A stretch of DNA of 64,000 nucleotides, from assembly GCA_018136815.1 (NCBI GenBank), contig CM030937.1, positions 170,606 through 234,605 of the forward strand. Direction: 5' to 3'. This document shows positions 48,201-55,526 of this stretch, piece after piece. Position numbers and translations under genes: made by a program. The stretch's first letter is position 1. Every line of letters begins with the position of its first letter. Under the pieces are notes generated by a model, which saw only the letters and a program-made list of their open reading frames with translations, made no database searches and had not been told where the DNA came from. Source of the stretch: Isochrysis galbana (Eukaryota; Haptophyta; Isochrysidales; Isochrysidaceae).

Positions 48201-49942
48201 AAAGGCGCGTCGGCGCTTGCCATGGCGAGGAAGACTCTAGCGGCGGATTCGAGAGCCTGGCGACGTCCCGGTTCCCGATCGAGCCACTGGCAACTCACCG
48301 CCGACAAATACGTGCACGGCGGATGCGCGACCACGAGGTCCCAACCGAGATTTTGAATGTGAAGAGCATCTCCGCAGAAGTGGGGAATGTAGTCGATCTC
48401 CGACGGTCGTAGATCGCACGTCGCGACGTGCGCTCCGGCAAGTAGGAACATCGAAGACACGACCCCGCTAGCTTCACCGACGACTAGAACGCGGGGTGGA
48501 GGAATCCCCTCGGCCGCGTCGAACGTCACGGCGTCGTGGATCGCTGCCAACTCAGCGCAAAGCTCGTCAAAATGCGTCGGCAACACGGCAGAGGGCGATG
48601 CATGAGTGCTCGCGTCCGGCCGCCGCAAGGCTAGAGCAGCTTCGGCGAGATGGCGGGGCAAGATGACGGAGGAACCGCTAGCCCGGGCACGGGAGGCGGC
48701 TAACATTTGAAGCTCGCGCGTAGGGGCGCGGGCAGCTTCAGTAGACTTGGCGGCCGAGGAACAACCAACCACGGCGATCCGGTGGATGGCCTCGGCAACG
48801 GAATTCAGGGGAAGGAGGTCGTCGCCCTCGAGTTTCGGTGGGCTAGACCTGAAGGGGGTTGGCTCCGGCGGGCGATCCCTGGAACGGGGATCCTCCGGAG
48901 AGCCGAGAGAAAGAGGAGACGCCGGCGTCCGTATGGTGCGCGACGAGGGATCGTAGTCGACGGCCCCTGCGTCTCCCGAGTCTGCGGTGGCCACGGCGTG
49001 AGCGCGGAAAGCCGCAGCTCCCTTGGAACCTTCATCTTCATTGACTCCGGAAGCCGACCCTTCCGGGTCGGGAACCAGATCAGAAACGAGAACGGGTGCA
49101 ACTTCGAGACGAGAGAATGAACACGATGACGGAGAAATATAACGAACCGGGGAGAGAGGTGAGGAGGAGGCACTAGTCTCCGCCTCCACTGCACGAGAAC
49201 CTACGGTAGACAACGACAATTTGTCCGCAGAGCGGCTCCGGCTATGGCCCTTGGGAGAGAGGTCTCCAGTGGGGTCCCGCCGGGAAAGAGCAGAAACAGG
49301 TAGAGCACCAACAACATTTTCGGACGCGGCAGCGGCCACGTCGGACCTATCCGTAGAACCTAGAGCAGAAGATGATACCGAGTCGACAGCCCTCGAGGGC
49401 TTCACAACCGATTGTTTACGAAACGAAGAGACCGAAGACGCGTCGAATCTACCTAGCCCACCCCCTTGGGCAGGGCCGTCGGGGGGTGAATCCAGGGATG
49501 AAGATGCGTCGAAAGACCTAGGAGAATTAGAAGAAACCGAAGACAGCATAGTATCCGTAGAAATAGATTCCAAGAGGGGCAGCGAGCGAGAATCGGCCCC
49601 TAACATCCTAATAGCGTGCGGAGTAATAGAAGAACTTGTAGACGTACACGAATTTCGGAGAGTCGGGTCGCGACTATCTCCGGGGCAAACCTGTTTCCAG
49701 GAGCCCGGGTCAAGTGTCGACTCCGGCTTCCGAGATAGCCGTTCGGCGGGGGCTTCAGCCGGCGAGGCGGCTCCCACCGTCGAGGACTGAATAGAGCTAG
49801 AGACAGGGGGAGAATCGCCGCGTCGACAGCTCTTCTCCCCAAGCGGCGTAGGGATCGGATCGGGATGGTGGTGGTGGCGTTCAGGCCCACCGCCCGCGAT
49901 GTTCTCCGCCAGGGTTTGAAGGACGGGGACCCCGCCGGACCC
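42287..49942 (-). CDS. pol: Giant pol polyprotein with embedded methyltransferase-like domain
   Basis: Open from the codon after the gag UAG (49942) to 42287, 2551 codons; a GTG at 49777 is only a formal start. The N-terminal ~550 residues are Ser/Pro-rich and disordered. Then, in order on the minus strand: cytosine-C5-methyltransferase-like domain (~48,570-47,930); a KKRRSKWQVF basic segment (~47,510); retropepsin with ADTGAGPS (~46,680-46,400); reverse transcriptase with FCVDYRDTN, FLPFGIQSGP and YLDDV (near 45,065) (~45,530-44,800); RNase H with KTDGASKLGIAG and VDHSALRWL (~44,620-44,200); integrase with an H-H-C-C zinc motif (CHECTLAK) and D, D, E residues in VVYCDVLS, LRTDAGSN and GFVERAQ (~43,720-42,980); and a chromodomain (YIVEKLLDRR, YLVKWRGYS, ATWEPRSEL, ~42,575-42,420). 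Chromodomains steer integration to particular chromatin. No frameshift was found in this copy. Confidence 0.95.
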   Translation of the reverse strand, partial: GSGGVPVLQTLAENIAGGGPERHHHHPDPIPTPLGEKSCRRGDSPPVSSSIQSSTVGAASPAEAPAERLSRKPESTLDPGSWKQVCPGDSRDPTLRNSCTSTSSSITPHAIRMLGADSRSLPLLESISTDTMLSSVSSNSPRSFDASSSLDSPPDGPAQGGGLGRFDASSVSSFRKQSVVKPSRAVDSVSSSALGSTDRSDVAAAASENVVGALPVSALSRRDPTGDLSPKGHSRSRSADKLSLSTVGSRAVEAETSASSSPLSPVRYISPSSCSFSRLEVAPVLVSDLVPDPEGSASGVNEDEGSKGAAAFRAHAVATADSGDAGAVDYDPSSRTIRTPASPLSLGSPEDPRSRDRPPEPTPFRSSPPKLEGDDLLPLNSVAEAIHRIAVVGCSSAAKSTEAARAPTRELQMLAASRARASGSSVILPRHLAEAALALRRPDASTHASPSAVLPTHFDELCAELAAIHDAVTFDAAEGIPPPRVLVVGEASGVVSSMFLLAGAHVATCDLRPSEIDYIPHFCGDALHIQNLGWDLVVAHPPCTYLSAVSCQWLDREPGRRQALESAARVFLAMASADAPFVAVENPRMHAEASALVGGLRPRQFVQPWQHGTGHQKATGLYLTASLPPLQPSKIVEGRLSAMADLSPSPHRGALRSRTYVGIAGAMAAQWMPVLRRYARKAKASRSLNFTVDWAISQAAASLRERPSLCSTGFELAEPRTALARFMEGRGEAASSPHLTPPSGSPVSDSVVVISDAGPVADASRLLHRKDSETNASQDGTVAEVDCFTPWEWPMKDRSTTPGPPNTVKKRRSKWQVFDRDVISGVHRWRDVTPSIAQEIAEQAAAAEPSEPSILSRLGSQGINALSPSASFTAGDEGVAEPTGSVVAERPLENGDVGLDSGEDDTPETPEHRSMQALETKPSDAADGEGTPQALCGDGAAARGLSAAGFSELSKLPKTDLQKSPEKEWSRQMDQPRHPTDRRGLGYDGVPNPSNSAKASPYSSIPFVPQTVAAAIERVPHVDESSPSRLASNPTTLSPGAGTSLPVESIADTPPPLYPRHCLYVRDLVVCRADGDRAAQGFVLPDVALTVNSTLADTGAGPSVITTALLDRLPEDACVERVSDATVPNLHGPDGLLLITRGRASLVFSLSGRLFRHSFAVIEGNPMLLLGNDFLAAHSATISLDAASSEGSLRLRPASGDAEDSSRVLSECVVRVSTAPPPVADSGFVGAISMSPGQPLTVDFLERSTATREIPAGSEGEAAADARQPLYTPLFESADEFAAKAPASTSSEYLLYTEQAVTIPAFHRATIWVRVPLALRDHSDCAMLVDRLPNREALDSSPLVMPTVVTPTDDHRIAVTIVHTGVDALTLPSLHPIASLQVRFKLRRGWTPNGSEGDGDPVTALSEEQRALLDSATIDPDRLLSDDQREEVRQLLARRIKAFALHPGAPNHTHVLEVELPLNPGAVPHRHAPSRVGRAGELIIEEEVAKMEAAGIIRKSNSAWASRVVLVSKKDGSVRFCVDYRDTNAKLRVEDSPLPLIVEAIDRLASGQGPLSSLFLCTLDLASGFWGIPIKESHKHITAFTTHRGKYEFNFLPFGIQSGPSYMCRLMDIVLGALAWEICMPYLDDVGIWSTGVGPSEEARAQASFEQMLHRLDLVLELLEWAGLTCKMSKCVFFATSTEYLGHVVSREGLKMDPKKVAAVADIDPSSINSLEAVRSFLGLCSYYRRFIRQFAAKAAPLTALTRKGCDVAKESQSEECRRAIQELKTAITSEPVLTPPRDDRPFIVKTDGASKLGIAGILSQLGDDNRERVVGYYARSLTSAERHWTVTEIELLAALESIRNWRPYLWGRRFKLVVDHSALRWLHTMKDQVAGGPASRLTRWALKLAEYRFDVEHKPGAVHQDADGLSRLASLEPEHEDEPLAGPASLAVREPGSESLAEHERSHPVAAITRSVATARGLQALDRSRRRASDSGPAIQSSYLAPGTPTSAEMKAALAEDPFVEPLLGSGETANHEPSGQGSPPPAAASGPVADDDSCSSPVAPAPVSAQQSKMFRRFVVHDGLVYYRTVLDSTDPDSLVLYVPPLLRSRYLFAYHDRSGHLGVSRMSGLLRTRVYWPGMSSDVASYVRECHECTLAKPLPRALASPSGLSVGTYPFDVVYCDVLSLAPTHNFVPGVSGYDKLVVFIDSLTRWIEAEPSNGDPSSEVALDMFICLIVTRYGVPRQLRTDAGSNLCSVLVSRILELTGTDLSSTEPYRHEGVGFVERAQQTLIRLMRASNEGGSHWVDHLPFLLLSLRASSGRVNSRSPASLIFGRELRLPAQLSDPKSVSPTALEAASADVRSYASRLNASLRLSWSSALEATLAAQAESVRDATIKSQRPARFEPGDRVCMRLPGHANKLQFIYSGPYRVVEALSDTRYRLRDLENRLVKEEVHISNLRPYHTFVDEEPLADDEYIVEKLLDRRSHGDSTEYLVKWRGYSIREATWEPRSELLRRCSDLLDDYDRSVEETCPEDVESPEATSSSARNTPLPPVLDAPSSRTRSRLHPR
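47930..48570 (-). other. Phage-type DNA cytosine-C5 methyltransferase-like domain within pol
   Basis: About 210 residues. Motif I-like VLVVGEASGVVSSMF (plus ~48,450-48,494) is followed by CDLRPSEID with the acidic SAM-ribose residue. Motif IV-like WDLVVAHPPCTYLSAVS (~48,295-48,340) carries the PPC cysteine expected to attack cytosine. Motif VI-like FVAVENPRMHA (~48,170-48,200) has the EN pair. QPWQHGTGHQKATGLYL (~48,075-48,125) and GIAGAMAAQWMP complete a pattern I recall from phage proteins annotated as DNA cytosine methyltransferases. All key residues are present, so activity is possible; target base and sequence are unknown. Copy 2 keeps the same domain apart from small indels (62,820-63,450). 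Confidence 0.8.
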
Positions 49943-49945
49943 CTA
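49943..49945 (-). other. Single in-frame UAG between gag and pol (candidate readthrough stop)
   Basis: gag ends CCT CAG TAG GGG TCC GGC GGG GTC CCC, and the same frame is open from the next codon through all of pol. There is no overlap and no slippery heptamer-plus-frame change; gag and pol are in one frame. The G/C-rich sequence directly after the stop (GGGGTCCGGCGGGGTCCCC) could form a hairpin. Readthrough of this UAG would give Gag-Pol. Confidence 0.75.
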
Positions 49946-52825
49946 CTGAGGCTTAACCCGGACCATCGAGCGAAGAAGCTTATGAATGTGCTCGTCCGAT
50001 CCGCACTCTCCGCAGCCAGCCTCACACAGAAAGCGGATATATGGCTGACAGATGACGGGGTTGTGAGCACCGTCTCCCGTGCCATATTTCCAGGCTTCGC
50101 TGGCTGGAGTGCCAGGAGGAGCTTGAGGTCGGAAAGCGCAGAAGGCACAGCCGTTTTCGTTCGTCCATTCGGTGATTCCCCTATTGATATCGTCCGTCCG
50201 TGGAGTTTCCATTGAATTATCGGCCGGTCGGCACTTTGCTAGCGCCGCCGAGACCCTTGGGTGCTTGGCATAGCCTGATACGGCCCAGAAGCGGGCTCGG
50301 GCCCGATTCCAAAGCTCGGGCGTCCACCGGGATACGCCCAAGTCAGGCGGTAGCCCTTGGCCGTTCGCCGGCGGATCGCAGCGACGGCTGGGCGGCCGAG
50401 ACGAGCCTCCCTTTCGACCGGGTGGATCGGTCAGTATAGCCGGCAACGGTGAGTTGGAGTGGTAACTTGCCGGCGGTGCAGCAGCCCGATAATCAGGCTT
50501 CGAAGCAGGCGAGTGTCCCTGTCCGCGAAGAGCTTCAGCCACGGTGGCTTGGACGGCTGCCTGCACGGCGGCGACCATGTCCGTGGTCGAAGCGGTCTTC
50601 TGGGACGAGGAAGTCTCGTTCTTTGCCTCGCCTGAGGCCTTAGTGCGTACGCTAGCCACGGTTTGCTTCGTCGAGGGTCGGGATTGATGACGCTTCACCC
50701 GGGCCTGCTCGTAAGGGCTGAGGTACCGTTGGCAGAGGTTGACGCACGAGAGCGCCGACCGACCTAGCTCGTGGTTCTCTACGCGGAAACGAGTCTCCGC
50801 GAGCACCTCCGCAAATTTAATAGCATTGTCGACGCCGCGCTGAGGATCAACCTTATCGTTCCGAATGATTTCCTCGAACCTCTGGTTGATCTCATGGGCC
50901 ATGTTTGGATGATCCCACACGTTGGTGGAGTCAACCGCGGAATCGCCAAGCTTGCGGATGTAGGCGCGAACCAAATTCTTGCTGAGCTCACATAGATCAG
51001 CGCCGGCCTCGCGCTCCCTCATGCGGTCCCACTCCATCGACGCCGAGTCTTTCGCGAAACCATCGGCCCCGTTTGCGAAGGTCCCGTCGCATTTGCGAAG
51101 AAGGACGTCAGCAGCGAGGACAGGATTGAGAGCGAGGGCCCGGTCCTCCACTAGATCGAGGAGGAAGGCGAAGATGCGAGAATTGCCGCTGGAATTGGCT
51201 CCGGCTGCCGCGAGGAGGGAGGTAAATATTTCGCGATGATCGCAGCCGAGCGCTAGTGCCCGCTCCAACGGCTTGATGAGAGTTAGCCGAAATTCGTTCC
51301 AGGCTGTCGCCGCGGTTTGAACGTTATCGGAGGCGAGGGCCTTTGGGAAGCGGAGCTCCGAAAGCTCTTTGCCCATCCTGACCTGATGGTGAAGGGTTTG
51401 CTCTGCTGAGAAGCGGCTACGCACCCATTTGAGCAAGTGGTCCTCCTCCATGAAAATTCGGCAATGCCAAACGTTGCCCGCCAGGGAGAGGTTGCTCTTC
51501 AAAATGGTATGGATGAGCTCATGCTCGTCGGAGTCGCGGTAAAGGGCGGCCAGATCGCGTGAGGGCAGGGCGAGGAGATTTTTCCACTCGCTTACAACTG
51601 CCTCTCGCTCATCCATCCCCACCGCAAGGCAGGGGTCGCGAGGGTGGCGGAACGGCACCACCGGGGTCGGGCCCCGGTGAGGGCTCTGATCCTGGCGGCG
51701 GGGTTCCGATTTGGAGGTCGGGTACGCCGACCGTGGAACCCTAGAAGCCGGAGAGGCGTGGCCCTTTGGGTCTAGAGCAGGAGGCTCGCCCATGGGTGGT
51801 TCCCTCTGAACCGGCCTAGCAGAATCCGCAGCCGCCTCGGTCCGATCCATGGACGGACTTGAAGCGGGCTCTTGGCGGGCTTGGAGTAGCTGAGTCAGGG
51901 CTTTGAACCCTGCTTCAACTTGATCCCGGAGAAGCCCCTCCCTCGCCTCTGCCGCGGCAAGGGATGAATGTAGGCGCTCCACAGCCCCTTTTAGGGTGTT
52001 GGTCTCCGCCTGAAGCCTTGCCATTTCCGCATCCTGACGCGCCGCGGCCGTCTCGATCGGGGTGATCTCTTGATCAAGGACCCCTTTTGATGACGGCGGG
52101 GCATAGTCCCGGTAAGCGGGGCTTCGGAAGCTGATCCCCTCCCCTTCACCGACCTCAGACTCATCATCTCGAAGGTGAGGAGGGGGGTCAAACTGAATCA
52201 GAGGGAGGGGACCCTCCTCCACCTCATTGGCCAACTCAGCGACGCTGAAGTTGGCCTCATGCGGGAGAGGGTCATGCTCCACCATGGCCCGCTGTGATTG
52301 CACCCGGTGGGTGCCGAAGGAAGCGGACAAATCCTCGCCATCCGCCACGAGCTGATCGGAGCCAGTCGTGGAGATAGCAGCCGGGGTGATGGGTGCCATT
52401 GGTGTAGCCTCAGAAGCCGTGGGATCACTCGGACATCCCACGGGAGCAAAAGCTGCAGCGGGCAGAGAAGGTTCCCTGAGGGGTTCCTCCTCTGCGGCCG
52501 AGGACGCAAGCTTCGATTTCGTGCTTGTCGAGTCGAGCGGAGCCGGAGGGCTCTGGGCCACTCCGTCGTGAGCGGCACCGGCGGTTAGCGCGGCGCCTTG
52601 GCCCTCCTCCCCGCCGGGAGTCGGGTGAATGAAATTCTGGATGGGGTCGGGCATCCCCATTTGGGTGTCTGGACTGGGAACGAACGGCGAACGAAGGGCT
52701 GTGGGGCGGTGAGGTGCTCCTAGCGGCCCTAGTGTGTTGGATAGTAAGAGATTGTTAGACCTACAAAGAACTCTTCCCTCAGGGAGGGAGCCTAGGCTGC
52801 TTGAGTGCAGCGACGCAGCGAACAA
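49943..52825 (-). CDS. gag: Gag-like polyprotein
   Basis: 960 codons. The ATG at 52825 lies inside the 5' LTR, so the first ~100 residues are LTR-encoded (in-frame internal Mets further on are alternative starts). A coiled coil (ETAAARQDAEMARLQAETN ... LRDQVEAGFKALTQLLQ) precedes the central, mostly helical region that should be capsid (from WKNLLALPSRDLAALYRD to RYLSPYEQARVKRH). The C terminus is Ser/Pro-rich and ends in a Cys/His cluster (CAFCAF ... CEAGCGECGSDEHIH) that may bind zinc or nucleic acid in place of a classical CCHC knuckle, which I do not see. It is identified as gag by position before pol and by these features; sequence identity to known gags was not recognised. Confidence 0.85.
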   Translation of the reverse strand: MFAASLHSSSLGSLPEGRVLCRSNNLLLSNTLGPLGAPHRPTALRSPFVPSPDTQMGMPDPIQNFIHPTPGGEEGQGAALTAGAAHDGVAQSPPAPLDSTSTKSKLASSAAEEEPLREPSLPAAAFAPVGCPSDPTASEATPMAPITPAAISTTGSDQLVADGEDLSASFGTHRVQSQRAMVEHDPLPHEANFSVAELANEVEEGPLPLIQFDPPPHLRDDESEVGEGEGISFRSPAYRDYAPPSSKGVLDQEITPIETAAARQDAEMARLQAETNTLKGAVERLHSSLAAAEAREGLLRDQVEAGFKALTQLLQARQEPASSPSMDRTEAAADSARPVQREPPMGEPPALDPKGHASPASRVPRSAYPTSKSEPRRQDQSPHRGPTPVVPFRHPRDPCLAVGMDEREAVVSEWKNLLALPSRDLAALYRDSDEHELIHTILKSNLSLAGNVWHCRIFMEEDHLLKWVRSRFSAEQTLHHQVRMGKELSELRFPKALASDNVQTAATAWNEFRLTLIKPLERALALGCDHREIFTSLLAAAGANSSGNSRIFAFLLDLVEDRALALNPVLAADVLLRKCDGTFANGADGFAKDSASMEWDRMREREAGADLCELSKNLVRAYIRKLGDSAVDSTNVWDHPNMAHEINQRFEEIIRNDKVDPQRGVDNAIKFAEVLAETRFRVENHELGRSALSCVNLCQRYLSPYEQARVKRHQSRPSTKQTVASVRTKASGEAKNETSSSQKTASTTDMVAAVQAAVQATVAEALRGQGHSPASKPDYRAAAPPASYHSNSPLPAILTDPPGRKGGSSRPPSRRCDPPANGQGLPPDLGVSRWTPELWNRARARFWAVSGYAKHPRVSAALAKCRPADNSMETPRTDDINRGITEWTNENGCAFCAFRPQAPPGTPASEAWKYGTGDGAHNPVICQPYIRFLCEAGCGECGSDEHIHKLLRSMVRVKPQ

Positions 52826-53847
52826 CGACGGACAAAGAGGCTGAGAACAACAGGATACACCGACTCACGAACACACCGGAATCATTCACCCAAACAAAGC
52901 AAATTATCAAGCAACCGCGACCCCAAATCACCGATAACTCAAACACGTCGCGAGAGACGGAGAGAGAGAGCGAGAGAGAGAGAGACTCCGCAGCGACGGC
53001 CGGAGCGTGTCTCCGTTGTAACTTCCCACGTAGCGGAGAGTCCGAAGGGGAGCGTCCTGTCGCGCGACCACGGCGATCACTTTGGATACAGATCGCGACG
53101 AGATATCTTCACGACCGAATAAATCTTGCCGTTGAGCGTGAACCTTCTAGACGCTTCTAACGAACAACCCTGAGTAGCAACCAAGGGGAAGAAACACCAA
53201 AGGGGCCAAGGCTTGCATGTAGCTTGCATCAAGGGGAAAGATTCCCTCACCTAGGAAGCGAACCTACACCGGTCTCCAAGGCGAGATAGCAAATTAAACC
53301 TCAAATCTCGAGCGGATAGAGCAACCGACTTGCTCGCCAAAACCTTGACCGAGAAGAAAGAAGCAAGGACCTACAAGCCAAGGGTAGCGGACCTAGGGAA
53401 TGTGAGAGGAAATTTCCGAACGCCAACGCCAAACGCCGAACGCGGGAAGGCAACGAAACCCTAACCAGGCCAAGCAGAACCTACGAAGAACAGGCCTGGA
53501 CGACAACGAAAGTGAGCAGGTCCCAAGAAAGAACCGGAACCCAACAAGAAACGACAAGCCTTGCAAGAAGCTAAACAAGCCTTCACAAGGTAACCTGAGA
53601 GCCTGAGACAAGCGCGCAGCGAGTGACAGGCGACCTGGCTCCTTTGGGTCAAGATTACCCGAAAGGAGGAAACCTGGAATCTAGACCTGACAAACAGGCT
53701 AGAAGGAACGAAACAAGAACTCGAATTCTAGATCGCTAGGGACGAACCCTACCAACCTAGATGTACCTGAGCTTCACCGTGTGGCCGCACGGCGAAGGAC
53801 CTGGAAACAAGAGCCTGGAAATCGCATCATCTAGGATGAATGCGACA
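52526..53847 (-). repeat. 5' LTR of copy 1
   Basis: 1322 bp with TG...CA ends. It contains the presumed promoter and the gag start at 52825. No TATA box is assigned. The 55 bases after the LTR in element sense (AGCACGAAATCGAAGC...) have no TGG, so no ordinary tRNA 3'-end primer-binding site is seen. Confidence 0.95.
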
Positions 53848-53852
53848 CAACG
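53848..53852. repeat. 5-bp target-site duplication, right, of copy 1
   Basis: CAACG, followed by CTACCGTCCCGG, the continuation of the satellite unit. Confidence 0.9.
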
Positions 53853-54545
53853 CTACCGTCCCGGTGCCGTGATACGCGCGAGTGCCCAACTTTGAGCCGG
53901 CACCGAGCGCGCTGGCGGCGTTTTGGTGTTGATCCAGTTGCACTGGGTGGCACACCAAGCACCATATTCACAAATGCCGCCCTTGCAGCCACGCCAATCG
54001 TCGCCCCCGCCGCGCGCATCGCGCCATAGTCGACCGTGTGTGGCGCCGACGACCACGCTAACGTCACCTGGCCGAACGGGCCGAGTGCCCAACTTTCGAC
54101 CGCGACCGGGCGCGCTGCCGGCGCTTTCTTGGTCTCCCACTGGGATAGAATGGCTTGCCAGACACCAAATCCGAATATGCCGCCCTAGCAGCAACACCAA
54201 TCGCCGCCCCGCCCGCGCGCATCGCGCCATAGTCGGCCGTGTGTGGCGCCGACGACCACGCCAACGTCACCGGGCCGAACGGGCCGAGTGCCCGACTTTC
54301 GACCGCGACCGGGGCGCGCTGCCGGCGCCTTCTCGGCCATCCACTGAGATAGAATGACACAACAGGCATTACTTGCAAAGATGCCGCCCTAGCAGCCACG
54401 CCAATCGCCGCCGCCGGCCGCACACATCGCGTCGAAGTTGGCCCTGCGCAACATCGACAACAAGACCAAGGGGCCGAATGGGCCAGAGTGCCCAACTTTC
54501 GCACGCGACTGCGCTTGCCGCTGGCGCTCTCTTGCCCTCAGCTTG
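53853..54545. repeat. Satellite continuation, diverging units
   Basis: The first unit after the element is close to the left array; the next two or three (from ~53,990) keep the landmarks AATGCCGCCCTTGCAGC / CCGCCCTAGCAGC, CCAATCGCCGC and GAGTGCCCAACTTT but are strongly diverged. This looks like the edge of the array. Confidence 0.8.
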
Positions 54546-54988
54546 CTTAGGGCGATCTAAATCTCATCACATGAAATGGTTCCGCCCCAGAGCCAAATCC
54601 ATGTACTAGCGGCCACGGCGCACGCCTTTGCGGTGAAGGCGGAGGTGAGAGGTGAACACGCCACACACTAGCTCTCAAATTTCGGATCAACGGTGGGCGC
54701 GAACGCGTGGGCCGGGCCAGGAGGCTTTGGGTTACAAGCAGGCCCTGAACGGCCGGTCGCGACCAGCCCGTCGCGCCGCACGGCCACATGAGGAGCTGCA
54801 CCTCCAGGCGTCCAAGCGAGCGCTTCTCGACGTCAATCGGGCCGTGCCCTGGGCGTCGGGCCGGATCGAATCGAGGCATTCCTGCGGTGCGAGGGGCCAG
54901 ACGGGTTTAGTACGAGTGTGTGCGACCCTCAAGAACCAGCGTGCGACCTACTAGTCACCCGTCACCCCCCACCCTGCTCGCGAGAGCT
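54546..54988. other. Unassigned sequence up to the gap
   Basis: GC-rich, no credible gene, no repeat recognised. Confidence 0.4.
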
Positions 54989-55088
54989 NNNNNNNNNNNN
55001 NNNNNNNNNNNNNNNNNNNNNNNNNNNNNNNNNNNNNNNNNNNNNNNNNNNNNNNNNNNNNNNNNNNNNNNNNNNNNNNNNNNNNNNN
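54989..55088. other. Assembly gap (100 N)
   Basis: Exactly 100 Ns. What follows repeats sequence already present from about 40,131 onward. Confidence 0.99.
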
Positions 55089-55526
55089 CCGCGCCGAAAT
55101 CGGCCACGCCCCCGGCTTCAACGCTACCGTCCCGGTGCCGTGATACGCGCGAGTGCCCAACTTTGAGCCGGTACCGAGCGCGCTGGCGGCGTTTTGGTGT
55201 TGATCCAGTTGCACTGGGTGGCACACCAGGCACCGTATTCACAAATGCCGCCCTTGCAGCTACGCCAATCGCCGCAGCCGGCCGCGTGCACCGCGCCGAA
55301 ATCGGCCACGCCCCCGGCTTCAACGCTACCGTCCCGGTGCCGTGATACGCGCGAGTGCCCAACTTTGAGCCGGCACCGAGCGCGCTGGCGGCGCTTTGGT
55401 GTTGATCCAGTTGCACTGGGTGGCACACCAGGCACCATATTCACAAATGCCGCCCTTGCAGCTACGCCAATCGCCGCAGCCGGCCGCGTGCACCGCGCCG
55501 AAATCGGCCACGCCCCGGCTTCAACG
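55089..55526. repeat. 202-bp satellite array, second block
   Basis: About 2.2 units with the same unit-specific variants, in the same order, as 40,131-40,571 (GGTACCGAG with CACCGTATTC, then GGCACCGAG with CACCATATTC). It ends at the same base, CGGCTTCAACG, next to an LTR. Confidence 0.93.

Larger units (their letters stand above)
40572..53847 (-). mobile_element. Complete Ty3/gypsy chromovirus-type LTR retrotransposon, copy 1 (13,276 bp)
   Basis: Two 1322-bp LTRs with TGTCG...CGACA ends and an exact 5-bp target duplication. It is transcribed on the minus strand: 5' LTR 52526-53847, gag, in-frame UAG, pol, six-G polypurine stretch at 41899-41894, 3' LTR. Order of pol domains (protease, RT, RNase H, integrase, chromodomain) is that of Ty3/gypsy chromoviruses. 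Unusual points are a methyltransferase-like domain ahead of the protease, gag starting inside the 5' LTR, and no tRNA-type primer site seen after the LTR. It sits in a 202-bp satellite. Open frames and near-identical LTRs indicate a very recent, possibly active insertion. Confidence 0.95.
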
